From: Prolixibacteraceae bacterium
GTDB lineage: Bacteria; Bacteroidota; Bacteroidia; Bacteroidales; Prolixibacteraceae
NCBI GenBank assembly: GCA_023229575.1
Contig: JALNYZ010000013.1
Location: 1 to 64,000, forward strand
Direction of reading: 5' to 3'
Length of the DNA: 64,000 nt
This document shows positions 42,967 to 52,506 of the stretch, in pieces (the first letter of the stretch is position 1; every line of letters starts with the position of its first letter). The position numbers and the translations under genes are program-made. The notes under the pieces are model-generated. The model saw only the letters and a list, made by a program, of their open reading frames with translations. It searched no databases and was not told where the DNA came from.

Positions 42967-44208
42967 ATGACAGAAAGGGACATCATTGGTATATTTGGAG
43001 CCATGAACGTTGGGAAAAGTTCCCTGATGAACCTCCTTACCCAACAGGAGAGTTCCATTGTGGATGCCACTCCAGGCACCACGGCAGATACCAGGGTAAC
43101 CCTGATGGAGCTGCATGGCATCGGCCCTGTCAAATTGATGGACACTGCCGGCTACGATGAATCCGATATTCTGGGTGAGAAGAAGCGCAAAAAAGTTAGC
43201 GCTGCTTTGAAGGAGTGCGATCTGGTTTTGCTCGTGATAGATCCATCTTCACCTGGTTTACCTACCGGGAAAGTTCTCCTGGACGAGTCCCGTGAAGAAG
43301 GCAAACAGGTTTTGATCATTTACAATCTGTTTAACGCTGAAGATGCACAGAAAATTGAGGGGTTAAAAGTACAACTGCCTGATTTGATTGATTTTCCAGA
43401 GATCTCGCTATCCGCCTTGGAGCCTGATGGCCGATCGTCCTTCCTGGCATTTATGCTTAAAAACTACATTCCAAAAAATAATCCAACTCAACTTTTGCCT
43501 TTCGTGGTACCGGATGAATTCTATATTCTGAACATTCCGATGGATGAGGAGACCCCTCCGGGAAGGTATCTAAGACCGCAGGCCATGGCAGAAGAGTACA
43601 TCACCCGCCATTGGGGTTATCCTGTCTCCTACCGGATGAACCTGGTGAAAGCCAGGGCGAATGATGTGGGCGAAAAAGAGAGATGGGAGAACTTTCTCGG
43701 TAGTTTTGGCCGAAGGCCCAAAGTGATCATCACCGATTCGCAGGCCATGGACATCATGAAAGAGTGGACGCCTGCCGATATAGGCCTGACAACCTTTTCG
43801 ATCATGATGATCAACTACATGAGCCGGGGAAAGCTGGGTAATTTTGCCGATGCAGTCCGTACTGTGGACAGCCTGAATCCTGGTGATTCAATACTGATAG
43901 CCGAAGCCTGCAACCACTCCCGGATCAAAGAGGACATCGGTACCGTTCAGATACCCAATCTGATTGCCCAACGCTTTCCCGGGGTGAAGGTCATTCACCT
44001 TTTTGGCAGGGAGTGGCCGGAACCCGAAGAACTGAAAACGATCAAACTGGTTATTCATTGCGGCGGCTGCATGATTACACCCCAACGCATGGCAATCCGC
44101 TTACGCGACCTCGAAAAGCTCAGCATACCCATCACAAACTACGGGATCTTTCTCTCTTATGTGCAGGGGAAAGGGGTGCTGGAGCAAGTACTCAGACCCT
44201 GGAAATAA
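42967..44208 (+). CDS. hydF: [FeFe]-hydrogenase H-cluster maturation GTPase HydF
   Basis: Scaffold on which the 2Fe subcluster of [FeFe]-hydrogenase is assembled. The 413-residue protein has a GTPase domain with P-loop GAMNVGKSS (11-19), the switch segment ATPGTTADTR, DTAG (59-62), a dimerisation domain, and a C-terminal Fe-S domain with the ligands C315-x-H317 (EACNHSR) and H364-C365-x2-C368 (IHCGGCM). The usual G4 motif NKxD reads NLFN at 120-123, which would weaken guanine specificity. HydE, HydG and the hydrogenase itself are not in this window. A TATTTTTG -7 box is at 42918-42925. Confidence 0.95.
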   Translation: MTERDIIGIFGAMNVGKSSLMNLLTQQESSIVDATPGTTADTRVTLMELHGIGPVKLMDTAGYDESDILGEKKRKKVSAALKECDLVLLVIDPSSPGLPTGKVLLDESREEGKQVLIIYNLFNAEDAQKIEGLKVQLPDLIDFPEISLSALEPDGRSSFLAFMLKNYIPKNNPTQLLPFVVPDEFYILNIPMDEETPPGRYLRPQAMAEEYITRHWGYPVSYRMNLVKARANDVGEKERWENFLGSFGRRPKVIITDSQAMDIMKEWTPADIGLTTFSIMMINYMSRGKLGNFADAVRTVDSLNPGDSILIAEACNHSRIKEDIGTVQIPNLIAQRFPGVKVIHLFGREWPEPEELKTIKLVIHCGGCMITPQRMAIRLRDLEKLSIPITNYGIFLSYVQGKGVLEQVLRPWK

Positions 44209-44233
44209 TGTCGGATTGGGTGCGGAATCTAAG

Positions 44234-44307
44234 ATTTACCATTAGACAATTTACTATTTACCATTTACGCAAGGCAAGAATGGTGCGTTAATAGTAAATA
44301 GTAAATG
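44234..44307. repeat. Imperfect inverted repeat TTTACTATTTACC type
   Basis: TTTACTATTTACCATTTACGC (about 44250-44270) faces GCGTTAATAGTAAATAGTAAATG (about 44285-44307), with extra TTTACCATT in front. It is the first of two repeats in the convergent spacer between hydF and the peptide transporter. Confidence 0.65.
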
Positions 44308-44355
44308 AAAAAATGGTCAATCTGTTTTCAACCCTTTCAAACAAACAAAAACCAC

Positions 44356-44404
44356 AGTAGGCACATAGTTCACAATAGATCCTATTGTGAACTATGTGCC
44401 TACT
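44356..44404. repeat. Perfect 23-bp inverted repeat, TAGGCACATAG family, copy 2
   Basis: The left arm (44356-44378) and right arm (44382-44404) are exact reverse complements with a 3-base loop. The arm shares AGGCACATAG with the element at 12650-12713. It lies just after the transporter's 3' end, and would form a strong hairpin on either transcript. Confidence 0.92.
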
Positions 44405-44423
44405 GGGTAAATTTTAAATCTTC

Positions 44424-46208
44424 TTAATTCGTAACCCTCTCCAATTTCTTCAGCATAGAGAACATAAATGCCGCAGACAACAGACAGCAGACGATAAAGA
44501 TCGCCCAAAGCATCCAGAGATCCAGCCGGCTCCAGAAGAAGCTTCCTACTACCAGCAGTTTATTTCCAACGGCAGTAGCCAGTAGCCAGCCTCCCTGCAT
44601 CAAACCCTGGAAGCGGGGTGGTGCAACTTTGGAAACAAAAGAGAGTCCCATCGGACTGAGGAAAAGTTCGGCAATGGTAAAAACAAGGTAGCCATTGATC
44701 AGCCAATAGGGAGTAACCCTGGATGAGTCGGGAACAGCCTGCCCGTTTAAGATATGTGGTGAAACCATATTAAGAGAGGCAACCAGAATTAACAGGAAGG
44801 CTACGGCTGCGATGATCATACCAAATCCAATTTTCTTCGGAGTAGAAGGTTCGATCCCCTTCTTGTTCAGCCAGGCAAAAGCACTCATGACCAATGGAGT
44901 TATGAATACGATGAACAATGGGTTGAAAGATTGGAAAATCTCAGGAGCAATGGCATTCTCTGTCTGGTAGCTCTTTGTATATAAGTAAGCAAATATTGCT
45001 CCGACCATAAAAATGGCAAGGCCAATCAACCTTTCGGTTCTGGTTTTATTTTTGCCGATAGCAACAAAAAGACCAGCAAGGGCACCAAAAACACAAAGAA
45101 TTGACCAAGGCCCAAAGAATAAATTTGTGAATGGCCCAACCTGTTTCACAATGTAGTCGCGGGCAAAGAAAGTGAGGGTTAATCCATTTTGGTGGAAAGA
45201 CATCCAGAAGAAAATGACAACGATAAATACCATAATTAAAGCCGTTACGCGGGGTTTTTCCTCTTTGTTGGCAGAAAGGATAATCCAGGTTGCAAAGGCG
45301 ACAAAAAGTCCGACAGCTAATGCAATATCAAGATTATTCAAACCAAAATATATGATTGAAAAGGTTGCTGCAGAAGCAAACAAGGCTAATATTAGGGATT
45401 TGGCGCCATTTTCAATTTTGACGGATTGAGCCGATGTAACTTTTTCTTTATTGGGTAGATGTTTTTGGAAAAACAGATAGACGAGGAGTGAAAGAACCAT
45501 CGCTCCGGCTGCAACGCCAAACGCATAATTGTAACCACGCGAAAATACATCCAGATAGTTGTGTGCAAATTGTCCCAGATCGCTCACCTGACCTGAAAGA
45601 GTTGCTTTTTGAGCAAGGATCTGGAATTGCGATGTGTCCGCCATTTTTCCGTTGATAAACTGATGGCAAAGGGCTGGCAAACTGCCGTCATGCAAAAAAC
45701 CGTTCTTTTCTAACCACCAGTTGCGAACACCATTGGCAGCATGTGGTGCAAAAAAAGCTCCAACGTTGATACCCATGTAGAATATCATGAAGGCGGAATC
45801 ACGTAACTTGGAATACTTTGGATCATCATACAACTGTCCGACGACTGCCTGAAGATTGCCTTTGAACATCCCGTTCCCAAACGCGATAACGAACAGCGAA
45901 ACCACAGTCAGGGTAAGGGAGAGTCCGGGTACGGCCATTAAAATATAACCGGAAAGCATAATCAGTATGCCGGCAAAGATGACCAGTTTGTATTTACTGG
46001 TCGAGTCAGCGACAAGACCACCAATCAAAGCAAGGGCATAAATGCCAAAATAGAACCAACTATAAATATTGCCTGCAACTTCTTCGTCCAGACCAAATTT
46101 TGTCTGTAAGAAAAGTACAAGAATAGCCATCATGGTATAAAAGCCGAACCGCTCGCCCATGTTGGCAAAAAAGGCTACTACAAGCCCTTTGGGGTGTCCT
46201 TTAAGCAT
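44424..46208 (-). CDS. POT/PTR-family proton-dependent peptide transporter
   Basis: The 594-residue polytopic protein imports di- and tripeptides with protons. It has 12-14 transmembrane helices, the N-terminal family signature around FFANMGERFGFYTMMAIL (the ExxER-like GERFGFY), YSWFYFGIYALALIGGLVAD, and GMFKGNLQAVVGQLY, MGINVGAFFAPH near helix 4. A large inserted loop is at about 165-220. Length is at the upper end of the family. A TATATTTG -7 box is present upstream (46239-46246). Confidence 0.9.
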   Translation of the reverse strand: MLKGHPKGLVVAFFANMGERFGFYTMMAILVLFLQTKFGLDEEVAGNIYSWFYFGIYALALIGGLVADSTSKYKLVIFAGILIMLSGYILMAVPGLSLTLTVVSLFVIAFGNGMFKGNLQAVVGQLYDDPKYSKLRDSAFMIFYMGINVGAFFAPHAANGVRNWWLEKNGFLHDGSLPALCHQFINGKMADTSQFQILAQKATLSGQVSDLGQFAHNYLDVFSRGYNYAFGVAAGAMVLSLLVYLFFQKHLPNKEKVTSAQSVKIENGAKSLILALFASAATFSIIYFGLNNLDIALAVGLFVAFATWIILSANKEEKPRVTALIMVFIVVIFFWMSFHQNGLTLTFFARDYIVKQVGPFTNLFFGPWSILCVFGALAGLFVAIGKNKTRTERLIGLAIFMVGAIFAYLYTKSYQTENAIAPEIFQSFNPLFIVFITPLVMSAFAWLNKKGIEPSTPKKIGFGMIIAAVAFLLILVASLNMVSPHILNGQAVPDSSRVTPYWLINGYLVFTIAELFLSPMGLSFVSKVAPPRFQGLMQGGWLLATAVGNKLLVVGSFFWSRLDLWMLWAIFIVCCLLSAAFMFSMLKKLERVTN

Positions 46209-46250
46209 AAGTTTTTAGTTTGAGTTTGATTAATGAAACAAATATAATAA

Positions 46251-46366
46251 AAAGTGCGCTAAAGTGTCTAAAGTGTCTAAAGTGCCTAAAATTAATGCCC
46301 TCAGTGATGATTTTTTTATAGTTTCAACTTTAGGCATTTTAGGCACTTTAGCGCACTTTAGGCACT
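46251..46366. repeat. Inverted cassette of 9-bp units AGTGYCTAA, copy 2
   Basis: AGTGCGCTAA, AGTGTCTAA, AGTGTCTAA, AGTGCCTAA (46253-46289) face the inverse (ACTTTAGGCATTTTAGGCACTTTAGCGCACTTTAGGCACT-like, about 46328-46366) across a unique centre. The arms include the matching GCGC word on both sides, so the two arms vary together. It lies between the divergent peptide transporter and nnr genes. Confidence 0.9.
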
Positions 46367-46431
46367 CGTTCTTCAAGAAACCAAATAATTCCCCTAACTT
46401 TGAGTCAATTAAAATTTTGACAAATTATTTC

Positions 46432-47946
46432 ATGAAGATTTTTTCCAGGGAGCAGATTTCATTGATTGACAGGCAAACCAGGGATTTGGAACCAATTTCG
46501 GAGATCGGTCTGATGGAAAGGGCTTCGTTAGCGTTGGCTGGCTGGATTCAGGCAAGTTACCCCGTCACTACCAGGATTGCAGTCTTTGCAGGACCCGGGA
46601 ACAATGGGGGAGACGCACTGGCTGTTGCCCGAATTCTGGCTACCCTTCACTTTTCTGTGGTGGTGTACATACCTGAATTGGGCCGTCAGCGTTCGGAAGC
46701 CTCGCTGATCAATTTGGAAAGGCTGAAGGAGTGTTCCGGGATTGAGGTAATTGAAATCTCTGAACATTCAGGTTTTCCTGCCTTGCTAAATTTCGATTTG
46801 CTGCTCGATGGGCTCTATGGCGCAGGACTGAACCGGCCTTTGGATGGTTTTGCCTCCCGGGTAATTGACTATATAAATGATTCGGATGTAGAGGTGGTTT
46901 CAATCGATTTGCCCTCTGGACTGCTTTGCGACGAAAACCAATACAATACCGGCTCTATTGTCAGGGCAGATATTACACTTACTTTGGAATTTCCAAAGCT
47001 GGCCCTCTTTTTCGGTGAAAATGAGCAATATTTCGGCAAATGGGTCATTGTACCGTTTGGCCTGAATTCAAAAGTGATGGAAGAAACCGTTTCGGATCAC
47101 TATTTTCTTGATCAAAAGAGCGTTTCGGTACTCCATAAGCAAAGAACAAAGTTTTCTCACAAGGGCAGTTATGGTCATGGATTGTTGCTTTCGGGCAGCA
47201 AAGGTAAAACCGGAGCAGCCCAACTGGCCGCCAAAGGGGCTTTGCGTGCGGGTCTGGGCCTGTTAACCGTGCATATGCCGGAACCTGCGGCCGGATTTTT
47301 ACAGGTTGCCTTGCCGGAAACAATGACAAGTCTGGATTCCGGAAAAGATATGATCACCGAGCTTCCGGATCTTGCCAAATACACGGCCATTGCCGCTGGC
47401 CCGGGTATCGGGATGAACCCTTTGACGCAGAAGGTTGTCAAAATGCTGATTGATCAGGCGAATGTTCCCTTGGTTCTCGATGCAGATGCATTGAACATTC
47501 TGGCTGCCAACCCTTCATGGATGAAACTTCTTCCTCCCAATACCATTTTAACTCCCCATCCTGCCGAATTTGATCGCCTGTCGGGGATTGTCCTGAAATC
47601 AGAGGAGGAGCGGCTGCAGATTGCCGAGCAGTTTGCTGTCAGTTATGGTGTTGTGCTGATCCTGAAGGGCGCCTATACCCGCATTATCCTACCCGATGGA
47701 TCCGTCTATTTTAACAGTACCGGTAATCCCGGCATGGCAACAGGGGGCAGTGGCGATGTATTAACAGGAATCATTCTGGGCTTACTCTGTCAGGGTTATA
47801 CCGCGGCAGAGGCTGCAATGCTGGGGGTCTTTTTGCATGGTAGGTCTGCGGACTTGCGGGTAGCTGCCTCATCAGAGGAGTCCCTGCTTGCAAGCGAAAT
47901 TGCAGACCATTTGGGCGAAGCCTTTGCCTCATTAAAATGGAGGTAA
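46432..47946 (+). CDS. nnr: Bifunctional NAD(P)H-hydrate epimerase / ADP-dependent NAD(P)H-hydrate dehydratase
   Basis: Repairs hydrated NAD(P)H. The 504-residue protein has an N-terminal epimerase domain (about 1-215) with AVFAGPGNNGGDALAVAR and LLLDGLYGAGLNRPL, and a C-terminal ribokinase-fold dehydratase domain (about 225-500) with VLDADALNILA, LTPHPAEFDRLSG, LKGAYTRI, and ATGGSGDVLTGIILG. I use ATG 46432 (MKIFSREQISL); the open frame extends upstream into the AGTGYCTAA repeat and is not real there. Confidence 0.95.
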   Translation: MKIFSREQISLIDRQTRDLEPISEIGLMERASLALAGWIQASYPVTTRIAVFAGPGNNGGDALAVARILATLHFSVVVYIPELGRQRSEASLINLERLKECSGIEVIEISEHSGFPALLNFDLLLDGLYGAGLNRPLDGFASRVIDYINDSDVEVVSIDLPSGLLCDENQYNTGSIVRADITLTLEFPKLALFFGENEQYFGKWVIVPFGLNSKVMEETVSDHYFLDQKSVSVLHKQRTKFSHKGSYGHGLLLSGSKGKTGAAQLAAKGALRAGLGLLTVHMPEPAAGFLQVALPETMTSLDSGKDMITELPDLAKYTAIAAGPGIGMNPLTQKVVKMLIDQANVPLVLDADALNILAANPSWMKLLPPNTILTPHPAEFDRLSGIVLKSEEERLQIAEQFAVSYGVVLILKGAYTRIILPDGSVYFNSTGNPGMATGGSGDVLTGIILGLLCQGYTAAEAAMLGVFLHGRSADLRVAASSEESLLASEIADHLGEAFASLKWR

Positions 47947-48009
47947 ACTTTGAGATGATAGAAAAAACAGGCAAATTTGGAGGGTCCTATTCAACTTAAT
48001 TGCTGGTTG

Positions 48010-48104
48010 AACCCTTTGTTTCCTTTGTGTGGTACTTCGTGACCTTTGTGGTTATGTTTATAAAACTTTACCACGAAGGTCCCAAAGGAAAGCACAAAGG
48101 ACAC
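48010..48104. repeat. Inverted repeat, CACAAAGG family
   Basis: ACCCTTTGTTTCCTTTGTGTGG and ACTTCGTGACCTTTGTGG face CCACGAAGGTCCCAAAGG and GCACAAAGGACAC. Located between nnr and the DUF4831 gene. Confidence 0.8.
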
Positions 48105-48157
48105 TATAAAAATTTGACCGATAATAGATATAATTGTAATTTTAAAAATAACTAAAT

Positions 48158-49261
48158 ATGAGAGTTTTAACTGCCTTGCTGCTGGTAGCCGGTCTGGTTG
48201 CCTCCAATTTGAGTTTATCAGCCAAAGACGATAAAAAGAAACCGGCCAATGAACTGGCCGCTTTTGCCGGAGGAATAGTCTATTCACTTCCCCGAACAGG
48301 AATTCATATCGAAGTGGAAGTTGTTCAGGAGCAATTGATTCACGGTCCATATTTTGCCTATGCGCAAAAGTACCTGGGAATCAATAATGCGGCCAAAGCT
48401 GATGTGGAAAACTGGACCATCATCAACATTGGTATGGAAACTTACGGTGAACCTGATCCAAATGCTTTATATAGGGCTACCGGAAGCATCGCCACCCTTC
48501 TGAGTTTGACCGATGATGGAGTGTTGTTGGGCATTAACAGTGAGGTAAAGCAAGCCGAAAGTAAATTAATCACCAATGTATTTCCGTTCAGGAGAGCCAT
48601 TCCCGACAATCTTTGGAGTGACGTATCCATGCACTCTTTTTTGAGCGAGAAGGATACCACCAAAAGGGCCGGAAGCAACTTCAAATCATTTGAAGAGAAA
48701 GCAGCTGAGGCGGCCAATGATATTCTTAAACTCAGAAAGAGAAAGGCCCTTACCCTAGCTGCCAAATACGACAAGCTTCCACCCGATGGTGATGCCTATA
48801 AAGTGATGGTAACAGAACTGGATAGAATCATTGACAATTACCTTTCACTTTTTATTGGAAAGACCTTTACAAAAAAATACAAACATTCCTTCAATGTCGT
48901 TCCGGACGGTAAGAACGGGAAAGGGATTGTGGCCTTCAGGTTTTCGCCGAATGTAGGGGTCTTACCCGAGAGTAACGTATCCGGAAAACCCATTATGCTG
49001 GAGATTGAGCCCAATACCGAAATGAAACAAAAGATTGAGGCTACAGGTGCAAGTGAAGTTACGACCAAAGGAATCTACTATAGGGTTCCGGTTTTGGCGC
49101 AGGCCCGGTTGTTGAACGGAGCCGATATATTGGCCCAGGCGAAGATCACAATCGCCCAGCTTGGCGTTGTTACCGCACTTCCTGATGGATTGCTTAACGG
49201 CGAGTATTCTATTGAGTTTCACCCTGTAACCGGGGCCATCCGTATCATCAAAACCAATTAA
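48158..49261 (+). CDS. DUF4831 family exported protein
   Basis: The 367-residue product has a signal peptide (MRVLTALLLVAGLVAS, cleavage near LSA) followed by the DUF4831 pattern: FAGGIVYSLPRTGIHIEVEV, HGPYFAYAQKYLGI, WTIINIGMETYGEPDPNA. No lipobox Cys. The family is found in Bacteroidota and has no function known to me. It is presumably periplasmic. Confidence 0.78.
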   Translation: MRVLTALLLVAGLVASNLSLSAKDDKKKPANELAAFAGGIVYSLPRTGIHIEVEVVQEQLIHGPYFAYAQKYLGINNAAKADVENWTIINIGMETYGEPDPNALYRATGSIATLLSLTDDGVLLGINSEVKQAESKLITNVFPFRRAIPDNLWSDVSMHSFLSEKDTTKRAGSNFKSFEEKAAEAANDILKLRKRKALTLAAKYDKLPPDGDAYKVMVTELDRIIDNYLSLFIGKTFTKKYKHSFNVVPDGKNGKGIVAFRFSPNVGVLPESNVSGKPIMLEIEPNTEMKQKIEATGASEVTTKGIYYRVPVLAQARLLNGADILAQAKITIAQLGVVTALPDGLLNGEYSIEFHPVTGAIRIIKTN

Positions 49262-49434
49262 GACAGCGGTTTCTGGTTCGGGAGGTTAAAGAAAGATGCA
49301 AAAACTCATGATTCATTGTTGGAAACTCTCTTATATTGCAGTATTTTTTTACTGGAACGGCTACACTGATAATTGATCATCTTTGTGACAATCCTGAACA
49401 TTATTCATTTTATAAACTTGCTTACCCTTTAAAA

Positions 49435-50838
49435 ATGCAGCAAATTAAAAAATCGCTTCGCGACTCGAAATCAGCCCGCTGGCTGGTGCTAGTGCTTGTT
49501 TCGTTTACAATGATGTGTATGTATTACCTTACTGATGCCATGGCTCCCTTACAGGAAAGATTACAGGCTGGTCTGTCATGGACGGCTTCCGACTATGGCT
49601 TCTTTACCAGTGGTTACGGCTGGTTCAATGTCTTTCTCCTCATGCTGGTATTCAGTGGAATGATATTGGATAAAATGGGTGTCCGCTTTACCGGAATTTT
49701 GGCGATCGGTATCATGCTGTCGGGCGGTTTCATCAAATACTGGGCTATTTCCGGGCATATACAGGGCATGTACGAACTGACCATCTTTTCGTGGCAGGTT
49801 ATTGCCCCTTCTGCTAAATCGGCGGTAGTCGCCGGATTCGGTTTTGCTATCTTCGGGGTGGGATGCGAAATGTTCGGGATTGCAGCCAATAAAGCGGTTG
49901 TCCGCTGGTTCAGGGGAAAAGAGATGGCGCTTGCCATCGGACTGAATACTTCAACCGGCCGTATCGGGACCGCCCTGGCGATGTTTACGCCCATTCCGCT
50001 GATTAAGTTGACCGGAGAACTTAGTGCCCCGGTCATCCTTTCACTGTTCCTGCTATGTCTTGGATTGTTGGTGTTTATCCTGTTTACCTTTATTGATCGC
50101 AAGCTCGACAAGGAAGAGGCTGATGCCGGAGTGGCTGCGGATGAAGAATTCAAATTTGCCGATATCCTCGAGATTGGCAGAAATCGTGCCTTTTGGTATA
50201 TATCCGCGCTATGTGTACTGTTTTATTCGGCCGTTTTTCCCTTTATTAAATATGCCACAAACATGATTGTACAGAAATTTGGTATTTCCGATGCATTCGC
50301 CGGCTATATTCCCGCCTTGTTGCCGTTCAGCGCTTTGTTGCTGACGCCGGTTTTTGGCAGTCTGTTCGATAAAAAGGGGAAAGGGGCAACTATCATGATT
50401 GTGGGATCAATACTTTTGGTATGCGTGCATTTGCTATTCTCAGTGCCTTCGTTAAACAGCTTTCCGATAGCCATTGGTTTGGTAATGGTACTGGGTGTCG
50501 CTTTTTCAATGGTGCCCTCTGCCATGTGGCCATCTATTGCCAAGATCATCCCTGAAAATAAATTGGGGACTGCTTATGCCCTGACATTCTGGGTACAAAA
50601 CTGGGGTTTGATGGGCGTACCGCTGCTGATTGGTGTCGTACTTGACAAATATTGTGTGACCGGTACCATCGAAAAATTGGTTGATGGGAAGGTGCGGGTT
50701 GTTACTTTGTACAATTACACTATTCCGATGCTTATATTTGCCTGTTTCGGAGTCCTTGCCATTGTATTTTCATTTCTGTTGAAAGTTGAAGACCGTAAGA
50801 AAGGGTACGGACTTGAATTGCCCAATGTCAAAAAATAG
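49435..50838 (+). CDS. Major facilitator superfamily transporter
   Basis: The 467-residue protein has twelve likely transmembrane helices and the MFS loop-2 feature around GMILDKMGVRFTGI with a second-half counterpart near GSLFDKKGKGATIM. The central loop is charged (DRKLDKEEADAGVAADEEF). The substrate cannot be inferred. I start at ATG 49435 (MQQIKKSLRDS); the open frame reaches 49336, but the added residues do not look like a membrane-protein N-terminus. Confidence 0.85.
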   Translation: MQQIKKSLRDSKSARWLVLVLVSFTMMCMYYLTDAMAPLQERLQAGLSWTASDYGFFTSGYGWFNVFLLMLVFSGMILDKMGVRFTGILAIGIMLSGGFIKYWAISGHIQGMYELTIFSWQVIAPSAKSAVVAGFGFAIFGVGCEMFGIAANKAVVRWFRGKEMALAIGLNTSTGRIGTALAMFTPIPLIKLTGELSAPVILSLFLLCLGLLVFILFTFIDRKLDKEEADAGVAADEEFKFADILEIGRNRAFWYISALCVLFYSAVFPFIKYATNMIVQKFGISDAFAGYIPALLPFSALLLTPVFGSLFDKKGKGATIMIVGSILLVCVHLLFSVPSLNSFPIAIGLVMVLGVAFSMVPSAMWPSIAKIIPENKLGTAYALTFWVQNWGLMGVPLLIGVVLDKYCVTGTIEKLVDGKVRVVTLYNYTIPMLIFACFGVLAIVFSFLLKVEDRKKGYGLELPNVKK

Positions 50839-50879
50839 GTAAGCTCTTTTTTAGTAAATTATTTAATTCATAGATCGTT

Positions 50880-52340
50880 ATGAGCAAAGAAATAATCAAC
50901 CTCGAACCCAAGGCGGTTTGGGAAAATTTTTATCAATTGACGCAGGTTCCTCGTCCTTCCAAGCACGAAGGGAAAATCCAGGATTTCATGGTTAACTATG
51001 GTAAATCCCTTGGGTTGGAAACAGAAAAGGATGCTGTGGGCAATATTGTCATCCGCAAACCCGCTACTCCCGGTATGGAAAATAGAAAAGGTATCGTTAT
51101 GCAGGGACATCTTGACATGGTTCCCCAAAAGAACAACGAGACGAAACATGATTTTGAAAAAGATCCCATCGATGCCTGGATTGATGGCGAATGGGTGAAG
51201 GCGCGCGGTACTACCCTGGGAGCCGACAACGGAATGGGTGTTGCTGCAGCAATGACTGTCCTGGCTTCTAAAACGCTTGTCCACGGTCCTGTCGAGGCAT
51301 TGTTTACCTGTGATGAGGAGACCGGAATGACTGGCGCTTTTGGCCTTCAGTCCGGATGGTTGAAAGGGGATATCCTGCTCAATATGGATTCTGAAGATGA
51401 AGGGGAACTCTATGTCGGATGTGCCGGCGGAGTGAATGGCAATATCGAATTTGAATACGATGAGATGATCGTTCCCAAAGGATATTCGCCCTACAAGCTG
51501 ATCGTAAAAGGATTGAAAGGCGGGCATTCCGGATTGGACATCAACCTTGGTCGTGGAAATGCCAACAAACTGATGGTTCGATTTCTTAAACATGCCGTCC
51601 AGGAACTGGATGTCCGGCTGGCAGAGATCAACGGCGGAGGTATGCGAAATGCCATCCCGCGTGAGTGCTACGCGATCGTTGTGGTTCCCAATGAATCCAT
51701 CACTGATTTTCTTGCGGCAGTTTCAAAATATGAGAACATCTACAAAGCCGAACTGAAGGTTTCCGAACCCAATTTAAGTTTCGCAGCTGAAGAGTGCGCC
51801 AAACCAAAATCACTGATTGACGAAAGGGTCCAGGATGATATGATCGATGCTGTATACGCTTGTCCAAACGGGATGATCCGGTTGAGCGACAGTATGCCAG
51901 GCCTTGTCGAAACATCAACGAACCTTGCTACCGTGAAGTCCGATAATGGCGTGATTTTTGTCAAGTGCCTGTTACGCAGTTCGGTCGATTCGGCCAAAGA
52001 AGATCTCTGTGAACAGGTTGAAAGTGTTTTCTCCCTGGCAGGCGGGATGGTTAGCTTTGACGGCGCATATCCGGGTTGGAAACCCAACATGGAATCTGCC
52101 ATTCTCAGGCAAATGCAGCAGATCTATGAGAATAAATTCGGGAAAGTACCGGAGATCAAAGCCATTCATGCCGGACTGGAATGTGGTATCCTCGGAGCCA
52201 ACTATCCCCATTGGGACATGATCTCTTTTGGGCCAACCATGCGTTTTCCACACTCGCCCGATGAGAAGGTGAATATTGCGACAGTAGCTAAATTCTGGGA
52301 TTTCCTGGTGGAAACGTTAAAGAATGCGCCATTAAAATAG
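50880..52340 (+). CDS. pepD: Aminoacyl-histidine dipeptidase (PepD-type, M20 family)
   Basis: Cytosolic di-zinc dipeptidase that splits Xaa-His and other dipeptides. The 486-residue product has MQGHLDMVPQKN, the metal-binding GADNGMGVAAAM, the catalytic-Glu FTCDEETGMTGAFGL, LNMDSEDEGELYVGCAGG, the lid domain with KGLKGGHSGLDINLGRGNANK, and C-terminal HAGLECGILG with SFGPTMRFPHSPDE. It follows the MFS gene by about 40 bp in the same direction; a strong terminator follows. Confidence 0.95.
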   Translation: MSKEIINLEPKAVWENFYQLTQVPRPSKHEGKIQDFMVNYGKSLGLETEKDAVGNIVIRKPATPGMENRKGIVMQGHLDMVPQKNNETKHDFEKDPIDAWIDGEWVKARGTTLGADNGMGVAAAMTVLASKTLVHGPVEALFTCDEETGMTGAFGLQSGWLKGDILLNMDSEDEGELYVGCAGGVNGNIEFEYDEMIVPKGYSPYKLIVKGLKGGHSGLDINLGRGNANKLMVRFLKHAVQELDVRLAEINGGGMRNAIPRECYAIVVVPNESITDFLAAVSKYENIYKAELKVSEPNLSFAAEECAKPKSLIDERVQDDMIDAVYACPNGMIRLSDSMPGLVETSTNLATVKSDNGVIFVKCLLRSSVDSAKEDLCEQVESVFSLAGGMVSFDGAYPGWKPNMESAILRQMQQIYENKFGKVPEIKAIHAGLECGILGANYPHWDMISFGPTMRFPHSPDEKVNIATVAKFWDFLVETLKNAPLK

Positions 52341-52358
52341 TTTGATTTTTATTACATT

Positions 52359-52399
52359 AAAATCCCGGATCTGTGCCAAACAGATCCGGGATTTTTTTT
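52359..52399 (+). terminator. Rho-independent terminator after pepD
   Basis: AAAATCCCGGATCTG (52359-52373) pairs perfectly with CAGATCCGGGATTTT (52381-52395) across a 7-base loop, and the T tract continues to 52399. The strongest intrinsic terminator in the window. Confidence 0.92.
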
Positions 52400-52506
52400 C
52401 AGATTAAATGGTTAAATTTGATGGGGATGTATGAATAGGACATTTAAGCACTGCTATTCCAATATTGGCAATTATTCTGTACCCGGGATTTCTAAATATA
52501 AAAACA

